Below are positions 1-11,188 of a stretch of DNA of 64,000 nucleotides, one piece after another; the first letter of the stretch is position 1; each line of letters begins with the position of its first letter. Location: contig NC_134013.1 of NCBI RefSeq assembly GCF_040712315.1, forward strand, positions 77,816,001 to 77,880,000, read 5' to 3'. The notes beneath the pieces are model-generated. The model saw only the letters and a program-made list of their open reading frames with translations, ran no database searches and was not told the origin of the DNA. The stretch is from Castanea sativa. Its lineage: Eukaryota; Streptophyta; Magnoliopsida; Fagales; Fagaceae. Position numbers and translations under genes: made by a program.

Positions 1-417
1 GTTCTCTCCTTGGTCTTAATCCCTTAATATGACTTGATATGGAAGACTAACCTTTTTCTTCTTTGATTTAATTACCATTACTAATTCCCTCCTTATTTCT
101 ACCATTCCTTTTACGAGGCGTTTCCTGTTATTTTGTTCTTCATTTTAATTCAGGATCTTTTATTTACTTTGTCTAACAGCAAAGGCATGTCCTTTATTAT
201 TTATTATTACATTCTGCCTGTCATAACTTTGTTGTAACGACTACACCTGCCATGGGCATGTGATCGAAGTTACTGCCAAAAAAGAGGCATAGTTTGTGCA
301 TAAGTCGGGCCAGAGTGAGTTGCAATTGGACCGGTCTTGACTCTCCTACCTAGAATACTTGGGCCTCAATACAACAGGAGGCAGCCCAACCCAACATTTC
401 AAAAAAAGCCCACCACA
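1..417 (+). repeat. 5' LTR, 3' portion only
   Basis: This stretch is the R/U5-side end of the 5' LTR; it aligns with 12819-13237 and ends with the same CCACCACA terminus. The start of the LTR lies to the left of the window. The same terminus, in reverse, begins the solo LTR at 36068. Confidence 0.9.
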
Positions 418-424
418 TTTAAAT

Positions 425-442
425 TGGCGACTTCATTGGGGA
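425..442 (+). other. Primer-binding site candidate
   Basis: Seven bases after the LTR end is TGGCGACTTCATTGGGGA, which starts with TGG as expected for pairing with a tRNA 3' CCA end. It resembles the tRNA-Arg-type sites I recall for Tat/Ogre elements. The exact tRNA was not checked. Confidence 0.6.
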
Positions 443-486
443 GTTGGGAAACAGACAGGGACGAAAGATAGACACCCTCGCAATCA

Positions 487-1896
487 ATGCCCCCAAAATC
501 CAGAACAACACGAAACATGAGTGTTGTGCCCTTGCAAGTAGAGTCGAGGCCAACAACGCCTCACCAACAACAGCCTAACCAGGTAGAAGGTATCAACAGA
601 ATAGGGGCTGAACCCCAACCGCAACCAAGGATTCCCATTGACAATGCCAACGTTTTCATTGAGGTGTTGTAATTGTTGCAACACATGGAAGAGATTTGCC
701 AGCTGAAAACAGACAAGATGAAGGAGAAAAGGAGCCAGCATGGCCCGGAGCATGCAACAGACAAAGAGGAAACACTAGTTGGAGGTGCTCCATAGAATGC
801 GAGACAACGTTTCATCACTATGGCTGAAGTAATGGCCCTCTTGGAACAAGAAAGGGCCAGAGCACCTAAAGAGAGATTCTATGCACGGAGACCTCCTTAC
901 CCACTAAGAATACTCAGCAAACCATACCGCGACAGGTATGAACCACGAATTTTCGCACAGTATGATGGTAGGAAGGGAAATGTTGTTGAGCATGTAAGTA
1001 AATTTATTGACACTCTTGGCCCTTATGCGGCAAACGAGGACTTATGTCTTTAGGAGTTTTCTAAGTCACTATGTGACCGTGCGTACACCTGGTACATCGG
1101 TCTAAAACTAGGATCAATCCCAACTTGGGATGATATGGTAGACGTATTTTGCACTAAATACTTCCATGGAGAGGAAAGAGTAATGCTTGCGACCTTGCAA
1201 GCAACCAAACAAAGAAATGGTGAGGATCTAATAGAATACATCAAAAGATTCAGGGACATAGCATTTGACTGCTATGACGATTGTGAAGAAAAGATATTAG
1301 TGGAAATGTGTATGACGAATATGATCAGGGAGTATAGAGCTGTCTTGGAGAATTTGGAAATCTCCCAATTTGCATAATTGTTACAGAGAGCTAGGAAGAT
1401 TGTTCAGTCAGTGAGGCCAAGTTTTGACAAAAGGAATGCTCCACAAGCTATGGCAGTATCTACTGGTGAAAGAAAGAGGAAAGCTGATGGAAGGGAATAT
1501 GATACCCTTCCGCCACTACCATGCACCCCAAAGGAGCTAAATGTACTCCTAGATAAATGGATAGTAAACGGAGTATTTAAGCCTAATCAAGTCTCTAGAG
1601 AACCCACAGAAGAAGAGTGGAGAGACCCACGCTTCTGCCACCTGCATAATTATGTGCAACATCCTATCATAGAATGTTGGGTGCTCCGTAGATTGATACA
1701 CTGCAAAATCAAGGAAGGGACTTTGGAGCTGTCCCCACCAGAAGTTCAAAGAAACCCACTCCCAAACCACAAAGGGAAGGGTGTAGTAGCAGTTGTAATT
1801 TGTGTAGATCTAGGGGCGGATGAAGAAGAGAGTCCAGCCCTGCCTGCCGCAGCAATTACCACCTTACAGAAGTTCCAAGTTCAAGAATTTTTTTGA
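487..1896 (+). pseudogene. gag (Retrotrans_gag) pseudogene
   Basis: The reading frame starting at ATG 487 encodes a capsid-type Gag. The recognisable core runs from about 940 to 1380 and contains the YDGRKG..EHVSKF start, an AYTWY motif and an EDLIEYIKRFRDIA segment, which is the pattern of plant Ty3-gypsy Gag. Four in-frame stops interrupt it (670, 793, 1051, 1375). Near 1890 a run of T precedes a TGA, and the protein continues in another frame (KNFFDQLGLT) to about 2075. Gag would form the cytoplasmic virus-like particle. The breaks look like point decay rather than programmed recoding, because they fall inside conserved segments. Confidence 0.85.
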
Positions 1897-2079
1897 CCAA
1901 TTGGGGCTCACAATGAAAGAGCGAACAATAGCAACAGAAGCCCTAGTGAACATTGCCTTTAGGGAAGGGATAAAGCTCTCCTGCAAGAGTCAAGTGAGAT
2001 CACTTTCAGTGATGAGGATATGGAAGTGGGGTACTCAGACTATAGGAGGCCACTTTACTTGGAAGCATCCATAAATTAG

Positions 2080-2690
2080 ATTCCTATCAAGAGAGCCTTG
2101 GTGGATACAGGCGCTTCCGTAAATCTCATCCCACTAAACACTCTACAAGCAGTAGAAATTTTGAAGAGGAAAATCCAGGTGTGCCCAATGGAAGTGATAG
2201 GATTCGAGGGAAGAGGCGAGTACACTGTAAGCCACATTCAGCTATAGCTGAAGGTAGGTCCAATAGCCTCCCTAGCCCACTTCCATGTGGTGAAAATAGA
2301 AGTTTCATACCATGTGCTTTTGGGAAGGGCATGGTTTCATAAGCACTGATTGGCCCCCTCCACTTATCATCAATGTGTGAAGGGAAGGCTGAATGGGAGA
2401 ATGATATGCATAGCAGCAAACCTATTACCATTTGAGCAGGCAGAAGCTTATTTTGTAGAAACTATGTTTTACGATCAATGGGCACCATTCGATGAGAGCT
2501 TAGTATCAAAACCGCGAGGTACCTTTGTACTTAGGTGGGAGGACATCCAAGGTGATCCGAAACTGAATTTGAGGAAAATGCTACCGTATAAGAAGAAGAG
2601 GAAGGAAGCATCCACTGAGGAGTCAGATGACACATTACAATGTGTTAGGGTCCAAGGCCCTGATGGCAGGATTGTATACAAATTATGAAG
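2080..2690 (+). pseudogene. Retropepsin-type protease region (degenerate)
   Basis: The frame at 2101 reads VDTGASVNLI, the D-T-G-A active-site motif of an aspartic protease, followed by LGRAWFHKH near 2320, which matches the usual 'LLGRPWxH' strand. In-frame stops follow at about 2245 and 2347. The protein then continues through an acidic linker toward RT. The protease would cut the Gag-Pol polyprotein. It lies in the gag frame. Confidence 0.8.
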
Positions 2691-2751
2691 GTGTGCGTGG
2701 CCCGTATGTAATATGCAAGCGGGCCCTAGACAAGGGTGGTAGCATAAAAGT

Positions 2752-3861
2752 TTGGTGTGTTGCATGGTACAAGAAGGTTCAGAGGAAGGAATTAGTGAAG
2801 AAAAAGAGAAGGAAATTGTGACAGAAAAGGATGTACAGGTTATGGCAGAAGAAAAATTGGAGGAAATCAACCTTGGGCCTAACCCACAAGAACCAAGGCC
2901 CATTTTGATCAGTTCAAGATTGTCAAAAAAGGAGAAATCAGAATTAATAATGTTGCTGAAAGAATTCAAAGATATCTTTGCATGGAATTACAGCGAAATG
3001 CTAGGATTGGATCTTGGGCTAATGGTATACACATTGAATGTAGACCCCGAGGCCAAGCTAGTGGCCCAGCATGCCACGGTTTTCCACACTAAAATAGAGG
3101 AGCCAATAGTCAATGAGGTGCAAAAGTTGCTGGTTGTAGGATTCATTAGGCCCATCCAACACCCACGCTGGTTGTCCAACATAGTGCTAGTGAAGAAGAA
3201 AAACGAGTAGATAAGGTGTTGCGTAGACTTCAGAAATCTCAACAAGGTCTGCCCGAAGGATGAGTTCCCATTGCCAAACATGGATTTGTTGATAGATTCT
3301 GCGACGGGGAATGCCATGTTTTCATTCATGGACGAATTCATAGGGTATAATCAGATCAGCATGGCACCAAGAGATGCGGAGAAAACTGCTTTCAAAACAC
3401 CTATAGGCAATTTTTACTATACTGTGATGCCTTTCGGGTTAAAAAATGCGGGCGCAAGTCATCAACGGATGATGATAGCTATATTTCATGACATGATGCA
3501 TAAAAAATTGGAAGACTATGTGGATAACATAATCGTAAAGTCAAGGAAGCGAGAAGAGCATGTCCAAATATTGAGAAGAGTATTTGAAAGATGTAGAGCT
3601 TTTAAACTACGAATGAATCCCCTTAAGTGTGCATTTAGGGTGTCCTATGGGAAAATCCTAGGTTTCTTGGTTCATAGTAGAGGGATAGACGTGGACCCGG
3701 CCAATGCTACGGCAATAGCGACCATGAAACTACCAGCCACAGTGAAGGAATTGAAGAGTTTTTTGGGGAAGTTCTCATACATTCAGAGGTTCATTCCTGG
3801 TTTAGCATCAATTACTTCTTCTTTTGCCAAATTACTCAAGAAGGGACACAACTTTGAGTAG
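2752..3861 (+). pseudogene. Reverse transcriptase with mutated catalytic box
   Basis: This is a Ty3-gypsy RT. Visible motifs in order: FAWNYSEMLGL, GFIRPIQHPRWLSNIV, an in-frame TAG near 3208, CCVDFRNLNK, FPLPNMD, GYNQISM, FKTPIGNFYYTVMPFGLKNA, and the catalytic box at 3517-3528. That box reads YVDN where the family has YVDD, so one metal-binding aspartate is lost. The stop and this substitution mean the enzyme is dead. RNase H follows in the same frame. Confidence 0.92.
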
Positions 3862-4440
3862 GGAGAAGCACAGCAGACAGCCTTTAAAAGGCTACAGTAG
3901 ATTATGATGAACCTCCCTACTGTGCAAGCCCCAATCCACAAAAAGCAATTGCTACTCTACTTAGCTACCAATTTGAATGCTGTAGGCACGTTAATCACCC
4001 AAGAGGATGAAGGTGGCATGGAGCAACCAATTTATTACATCAGCTGTGCTCTGAAAGACATAGAGACGCACTACCCAAGAGCAGAAAGAGCATGTTTGGC
4101 CATAGTATACGCTTCACAAAGGCTACGCCATTATTTCTTGGCCTACAAGGTATGGCTAATAACTAAGTCTCCTGCAGTCAAAGCCTTATTGCAGCAGTTG
4201 ATTCTTTCCGGAAGAATATCCCAATGGTTACTTCAGTTGTTACAGTACAACCTGATGGTAGGAACACTTAAAGCAGAGAAGAGCCAGACTATAGCACACC
4301 TGCTGGTGCAATTTCCAGGAAAGGAAGAATTCCCATTGAACGATGAGGTCCCAGGGGAGGTAGCCATGGCAGAAGAAGTCAGGGAGCAGTGGGTGATGAA
4401 GTTTGTTGCGTCTTCTTCTACCCAATCAGGAGGAGTGAGA
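3862..4440 (+). pseudogene. RNase H domain of Ty3-gypsy pol
   Basis: Directly after RT the frame shows YYISCALKDIETHYPRAERACLAIVYASQRLRHYFL, the typical RT-associated RNase H pattern (paraphrased by key blocks ETHYPRAE and LRHYF). It is bounded by stops at 3859-3861 and 3898-3900. This domain removes RNA from the RNA-DNA hybrid during cDNA synthesis. It keeps the pol frame. Confidence 0.85.
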
Positions 4441-4920
4441 GTAGTTTTGTATTATGAATAAGACAAAGTTGTGGTGCTTTCATTCAAATTAGAATTCCCC
4501 TGTTCAAATAATATAGCAGAATACGAGGCCAACCTAACCGGGCTAGCCACGACCCTTGAAATGGGGATCAGGCATCTAAAGGTGATGGGTGACTTGAACC
4601 TGGTGGTCTGCCAGGCCAAGGGAAGCTTCTCCTTGAAGGAACCCAGCTTAGCCTCGTACAGAATGATGACCTAGAAGATGGAGGAAAAGTTTTCAACATT
4701 TGAGATAAAGCACGCCCCAAGGAATGAGAATCGGTATGCGGATGCGTTGGCCGCGTTAGGCTCACAAATAATTTTTAAAGAAGATATTGCCAGGATAAAA
4801 ATCAGCAAGAGGAAGGAGTCCATTGTCGAGATACTGAAGGAAAGGTTCCAAAAGGAAAAATGTGAAGAAGATTGGAGGATTCCTATAAGGAAAGCTTTGA
4901 CGAAGGAAGAAGACATGGCA
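4441..4920 (+). pseudogene. Second, archaeal-type RNase H (aRNH)
   Basis: Past the stop at 4459-4461 the same frame has NNIAEYEANLTGLATTLE, GDLNLVVCQ and, after a stop near 4672, HAPRNENRYADALAALGS. These are the E, D and 'N-x-x-A-D-x-L' blocks of the plant-type RVT_3/archaeal RNase H. An extra RNase H between the first RNase H and integrase is characteristic of the Tat lineage. The first catalytic aspartate segment is not clear because of decay near 4450. Confidence 0.8.
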
Positions 4921-5229
4921 GAATTGAAGGCGCTAAAAGACTATGCCTTGGTAAGAGGAGAATTATACTGTAGGATGCCAAGTAGGGTCCTATCAAGGTG
5001 TGTGGGGCAGGAAGAGGCCTGAAGAAAGTTGAAGTACATGATAAGATCTGCGAATTCTACAGAGAAGTCAATCTTTACCGCAGACTCCAAAAGGCAGGTT
5101 TTTATTGGCCAAGTATGGGCAAAGATGCAAATCAAGTCCAAACCCAATGTGAAGCCTGATAGCTTGCAGCAAACAGAGAGGAAAGTTACACTGTATTTGT
5201 CAGTGAAGACTGGAGGAGTCTATTTATAC

Positions 5230-6465
5230 AGTACCTGACAGAAGGTATCTTGCCACAAAAGCACATTGAAAAATACAAGCTTAATAGGTTGGCGATACGA
5301 TACTTTTTGCATGACGGAGTCCTTTTCAAAAAAGGATATGATAGGGACCCACTACGATGTTTGGGTCCCGAGGAAGCGAGTGAGATGATGAAGGAAGTAC
5401 ACGTAGGAGAGTGTGGGGAACACCAGGGGAAGAAAAAGTTGTATAGGTGTCTGCTACAAATGGGTTGCTACTGGCCCACCATAAAGAGAGACACAGTAGA
5501 ATTTGTGAAGAAATGCCACAGTTGCCAAGTGCTAGCCAATTTGATTCACACTCATATGTAGAACCTACACAACATGGTCACCCTATGGCCCTTCCACACT
5601 TAAGGGCTTGATTTGGTAGGACCAATTAATCCACCAACGCATGGATACATATGGATCCTGGTAGCTACGGAGTACTTCACCAAATGGGCATAGGTAGTGC
5701 CACTTCGTAAAGCTTTGGGAGGAGCAGTAGCAAACTTCATCAAGGAGAACATAATTGTCAGGTTTGGAGTACCCCATAGGATTATCAATGACAATGGCAC
5801 ACCCTTTGTCAACAGTGATGTAAGAAAGATGCTGGAGTTCTATCAAGTTAAGCACCATCGTTCATCGCCCTATTACCCTCAAGGGAATGGGTAGGCAAAG
5901 GTGACAAACAAGACTCTCATAAAAATTATCAGCAAAATGAGCCTAGAGTATACAAGAGGATGGGCGATGCATTTGCCAAAAGCCCTTTGGGCTTATAGAT
6001 ATTCACCAAAGTCAGCCACAGGGTTTTCACCCTTCTCTTTAGTCTACAGAACAGAGGTAATAAGCCCAGCAAAAGTGATGACTCCCTCTTTAAGGGTTAT
6101 GTAGATGCGAAAGAAAGAAAAGGAGAAGGGAGTCTTTACGGCAGAAAGATGTAAGGACTTAGAAGGGCTTAACGAAAAGAGGGAAGAGGCCCGAGAGCGT
6201 AGCCGTACATACAGATAAAGGATGACTGAAACTTATGGCAAAATGACTACAGAAAGAGTTTTTACAGAAAGATAGCTCATGTTAAAGACAGCAGACCACG
6301 CCAAGCGAGGTATGGCAAGACTATCTAAGTTTTCACTAAAATGGGAAGAACCCCTTGTGATAAGAGAAGTACATGCAAGTGAGTATTATCGTTTGACCTA
6401 GATGGATGGCAGAGATCTAATGGATCCCATCAATGGCAAGTGCCTAAAACATTATTATGCTTAAA
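5230..6465 (+). pseudogene. Integrase (zinc finger, core, C-terminal domain)
   Basis: The frame has shifted by 5250. An H-H-C-C zinc finger is visible (HVGECGEH...CHSC, about 5400-5530). The core follows with GLIWxG-like start near 5605, GVPHRIINDNGTPF near 5775 and the YYPQGNG block near 5875, where the next codon is a TAG. The C-terminal part ends with CLKHYYA and a stop at about 6464. Multiple stops make it non-functional. The integrase would insert the cDNA with a 5-bp stagger. Confidence 0.88.
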
Positions 6466-6771
6466 AGAAAGAGTTATGTAGTTATCCGTTTAGTTTAAAG
6501 AGTCTTATGTTTCCTTTTCCTTCAAGTGACTATGTCACAAGGCAATATTGTAGCATGCTTTTATTCAGAATGTAATGAAAATTTATGAAGTATGAGAAAA
6601 TATATTGTATCATAGTCATAGCAATAGAAAAAATAGTAACAAGTGTAGCATCATAGTTACAAGCCCAAACTATGATAATCATGTCAAACTTGCCAAATAA
6701 GTACTATAGGAAAACATAAAGTGTACTAAAAAGGGGGATAAGGGAAGAAAAACAAAGGGGAAACTACATAA
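6466..6771. other. Spacer between convergent pol and antisense gene
   Basis: This AT-rich, non-coding stretch separates the pol 3' end (+) from the antisense gene 3' end (-). I see no strong tandem repeat here, unlike the same place in the element at 45852-58283. Confidence 0.5.
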
Positions 6772-8258
6772 TCAACGAAGCCCAGATATAAGAGGCTGAT
6801 CTCCAAAGCGGCTGAATCCACCAATGCTAGAAAGAAGGCGCTCACGACGACCCTCCAAGTCCACTACCTCCTTCCTCAAAGCCTCAATGTGTGTATCAAT
6901 GGCATCAACAGCAGGCTGAACCTTCTTCATAAAGAAGGCTTGAGCAATCTCATGAAGGTGGTCAAGAATGAACTCCACAGCAAAGCCCACGCTAACAAGC
7001 TCCTGTACTGCAGCTCTCCACTGCAGGATCCTCTCGGTGGAAATAGTGTCAACAAAGTTGTGCTCGAAGTTGTTCCTCACGCTCCCCAACAACTTCAAAA
7101 AGTGCTCCCTAGTTGAATGGCCAAGGCGAAAACCTTGCATAAAGTCACCACGACTGCTATAGACTGCCTCCAAGTGGGAAGCACAATCCTCAGGACATTT
7201 GAAGCCATAGAAGTCAATGTAAGGAGGCCTAGAGCCCCAAAAGTCCGCAGGATCGAGGTCATTAACCTCAGCCTGATCAAAGCAAGTAAAGGAGGTTGTA
7301 GCCTCGCTAACAGGGTCTAGAACTGTGGCAGAACTACTGCCCACCTCAAAATGAGAAGGGGCAGTAAGAACCAGACCTAATAAGAAACATGCAACACAGT
7401 GTGAGAAACCATGAAGTGAGAAGGATGAACTCATAATGAAGAAATGAAGAAAAGGATGAGAGGAAGAAAGCATACTGGGACCCGTGAGAATGGGGGCTGT
7501 GGGAATGGCAGAAACTGGTGCTGGTGCTAAAGGTGTGGCCGAAACTGGTACTAAAGGTACAGCAGAAATGGGTGTTGCAAGTATGGTAGAAAGAGTAACT
7601 GTAGGCGGTGCTGTGTCTGCTGCAATCCTTAGTTCCTCAAAAGTCTCTATGATTAGAAGAATATACGTACAAAATAAATGGAGATTACATCAAGAGGTTA
7701 CGTAGATAAATATAAAAAGAAGAAGAATGCAATGATAAAGACTAAAGAAAAAAAACCTTAACAAATATGAGAGATGCATACCCATAGTCTTGGCCTCATG
7801 CCCATCACCTTCCTCCTCGTCACAATTAGAGATCCTCTTCTTTATGGTGGGTTCGTCATCAAAATCCTCAAGAACCTCCTCCGATCCCTCAGAAGATAAG
7901 TCTGTATTAGGCCTACGTGTGGCAGAGCTAGGAATGGAAGAAGGGGTAACCACCAAAGATGAGCTGTCCTTCACGGCCTAAGATAAAGTTGTGAAAGGAT
8001 CACTCTTGGAGATGACAAGAGGAGTAGCAGGAAAGGCAATCGGGGAAGTAGGTCCCTCTTAAGGAATATGAGTCTTAGCAGGAACTCCCTGTGCAACAGC
8101 AAGAGCAGTAGAAGCCATGACCTCAACCACCACATTGGCCCTATCGAAGAAGCCCTCTATAGGTGTGCCCATGGTAGCAGAAATCTCCCCTGTTATGGGG
8201 TGGTAGATAGAGATGAGCTTGGGCTTGGGCTCAGCTTGAAGAACACGAGACACAAGAG

Positions 8259-8325
<67 letters not shown>

Positions 8326-10791
8326 TGCATAATAAATGGCGATGCAAATGTACATATATATATATATATGTGTGAAAATAAGAGGAGAGAGAAACATGAC
8401 ACATAATGATGACATATGGCAATGGGAGACACGTTCAAAAAGAAGGGAAAGAGAAAGACATACCTCCCCTCGGGCTCATCAAGCAATATAGGAAGAGTGG
8501 CAGACATATCCTTCTTGTACTTAGATTGCAAAAGAAAAGAAAAGACAAGAAGAAGCGAATGAGTCAACCAGTATATGGGGTTAGCCGCAGAAAAGCCCTA
8601 TACGAAAATAATAGAAATGAAGTAAAATTAGAGATAACATACTCTCATTTCAGTAGTGGTGGATGCAGGAGGAGAGGATATCTTCCTCTTGCTGCCTCGG
8701 GTACTTGCTAGAAGGAGGAGCGTTAACAGATGGCCGTGAAGTAGTAGGCCTAGACTTGCCTGCAGTGGGGCTTCTATTGGAACGAGTACGAGCAGAAAGA
8801 GGTGGAACACTCTCTAAAACTATGTTGCCTATGGGAGGAAGGTCACCTTTAAAAGGCATTATGTCAGAATAGGTCTTAGTAGAGTCATCAACCTTCCTAG
8901 CAGACTTGGGTTTGGTGGATCGAGGTGCAGAACTTTTCTTCACGGGCACAGGGATGTTTGTCACTTTCACTCTATTCTCCCAACTCGTGGGATAATCACC
9001 AACATACCAAAACCACCCTCTTTCCTCCTCAACCCACTAAAAAATGGAGGACCGATTTTGCTTCCTAGCATACGACACCACAGATTTGGTGGGAACAAGC
9101 ATCCGGGGGTTTGGAGTAATAACTACACTAAGGCCATCAGGGGGAATGAGAGAGAACCCACAGCTGCCCAACAACTCCTACTCAAACGAGGTCATCACGG
9201 CCTGCCAGTATCCATGCATGGCAACGGTACAAATACCCTCCCTCTATGAACCTAGAATGATGACTGCACTAAAATGTCTGCTCCAAAACTCAAAGGTAGT
9301 ATGCCGCAGAAATGGCCGAACAGAAGTAGGGTACTCTATGAGGGCAGAAAAGTCATCAGGAATATCCTGGTCTTGCTTAAGCTGCCTCCTCACCCTATCA
9401 GCAAAATAATGCACAAATCTAACACCCTTATCAGCCAAATAAGGCAACCAACTAGCATTAGTGGCCGCCAAGTAAGTGATACCCCTCTCCTCAAAGCCAG
9501 TCAACGAGGTAGTGGTCCCAGCAGTGTTAACAAAGGGACCCATCACAAAATCAGCACACGCAAAGCCTATGCCTAAACTCTTATATGCTCTCCAAGAAAA
9601 CCCAACCTCATAAAAAAAACTCAATGGCAGGATGCCTAGTTGGCTTCAAACTGACCCAGCGAAAGGTCAATGGAAAATCAGACTCGAATCAACCGCAGAA
9701 ATCAGTAATAACTCTCGGGCATGACTAGTACCTCTCCCTGGCAAAGCGAACAGGCCTACACTTTTCCAAATGTCTAGCACAACACTCATACAGCAGATGC
9801 TATAGAATAGTACTATAAACTGAGGAAGTAACTGTGGCAGGAACCTGCCTACTCCTTATCACTCCATAGGATATATAACTAAACATACAAATGACCTAGA
9901 AACATGGGTGCCAATGGCAGACTCACCCAAGCAAATATCTTAATGGCTAATTGAAAATACAAAGGCTTCACAGCATAATGAGGATGAGAGCCAAAGATGA
10001 ACTTACAGAGCCAAAATGTGACAAGGGCTGCATGACAGGTAGCAATGAAAGCATTGAAGAAGGATCCAACCCAGTGTGACAACTTCACATTGCCACTCAT
10101 CCCCTTCCTCAACTCTGCCTCCACAGCTTGCTCCTTAGTAGAAAGCTCCAAAGTATTGAGGTCAACATCTCCAAGAATGGGTAGAAGCAACTGGTTTGCC
10201 ATATCTTCTAAGGTTACAGTGATCTCACCGCATGAGAGAAAAAAGGTGTGGGTCATAGTGCACCATCGGTGAACCAAATGGCGAAGGTTGAAGAAGTCCT
10301 TGCAGTTAGACAATCATCGTGATGAAACAATGGCCTTCAATACACCGGCCCGCTGCAGCGCCTCCATGAAACCCTTGTTGGACAAATCTTTGTCCTCCCA
10401 TTCCTTCCAACCCAAAGCGGTGCTTGACTTGAACTCGAAGAGAATGGGCACGGGAAGTGCAATGCCTTGACGAATAATGAGATCGGGGATCAAAGAGGCC
10501 AGTGGAGCCTAAGAAATGTCCGTGTTGCGATGACAAAGAGCAAGCCATACACAACCCGGTGGCGGTGGCGTGTATTCACGAAGGACTTTCAAAAAATGGG
10601 CATAGGTATTGTACCAAGGGTCTATGAAAGGAGTGCACTCACTATCGGGATCGAACTGTGCCTTTTCCTTATCGGAATGGTCCGATTCGGAATGGGCGGT
10701 TTCTTTGCCTTCATCTCATGTGGCAGGATCATCGAAAGCAACCTTTTTTCCCTTATGGTGGGAAGAACTTTGGCTTTTCGTTGGCGTCATG
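6772..10791 (-). pseudogene. Antisense PMD-domain gene of the Tat element (pseudogene)
   Basis: On the minus strand an ATG at 10791 opens a frame that runs through a KKVAFDD-type acidic N-terminus to a PMD (aminotransferase-like plant mobile domain) core: RHLVHRWCTMTHTFF, CGEITVTLEDMANQLLLPILGD and SLPLAPMFLGHLY at about 10280-9880. After a frameshift the core continues (FFYEVGFSWRAYKSLGIGFACADFVMGPF, about 9610-9540). A basic Ser/Pro/Lys-rich stretch follows (8970-8650), then shorter open pieces (8220-8059, 7974-7770, 7340-6772) that look like later exons; the last is helical and Glu/Arg-rich. Several stops are TGA or TAG in otherwise conserved segments, which fits C-to-T decay. PMD proteins occur in host genes and in transposons; this one is inside and antisense to the retroelement. 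Its role is not known. Confidence 0.75.
8265..8322. repeat. (GA)n microsatellite
   Basis: About 58 bases of uninterrupted GA. On the minus strand it is a TC tract just upstream of a candidate 3' splice site of the antisense gene (TTCTTCAAG before CTGAGCC, near 8240). A short TA run follows at 8354-8370. Confidence 0.95.
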
Positions 10792-11188
10792 ATGGAGTGG
10801 TTGATCACAGTGAATGGGTGATAGTGTTTGAAAGGGAAGATACAGTGAAAAAAGGGAAAAGGAGAAAGTGTTTGTGTTTGGAATGTGAAGGGAATCTCTC
10901 TTAAGTACCAACATCATTAACACCGACATGAAAGGATGCGATGGGTCAGCCATCGGATAAGGGATGCAATTAATGAAGTGAAGGCTATATTTCAAAATAA
11001 CTGCTAAACTGAGAAATGCGAAGAGACAACACTGTTCATGGCAAGAAGAAAGAAAGAAATATAATAATAAGGGGCCCATTGTTCGAAAAAGCTCGCGAAG
11101 GAAAAGAAGAAGGGAAGATAGCAAGGAGAAAAGAGTGTTTTGTTCGCATATGAACCGTAGGAGCACTTCATATGCTCAGAGGGCTAAA

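Noticed and set aside
8193..8567. Frames rich in Ser-Leu repeats
   Set aside because: They are translations of the GA microsatellite.
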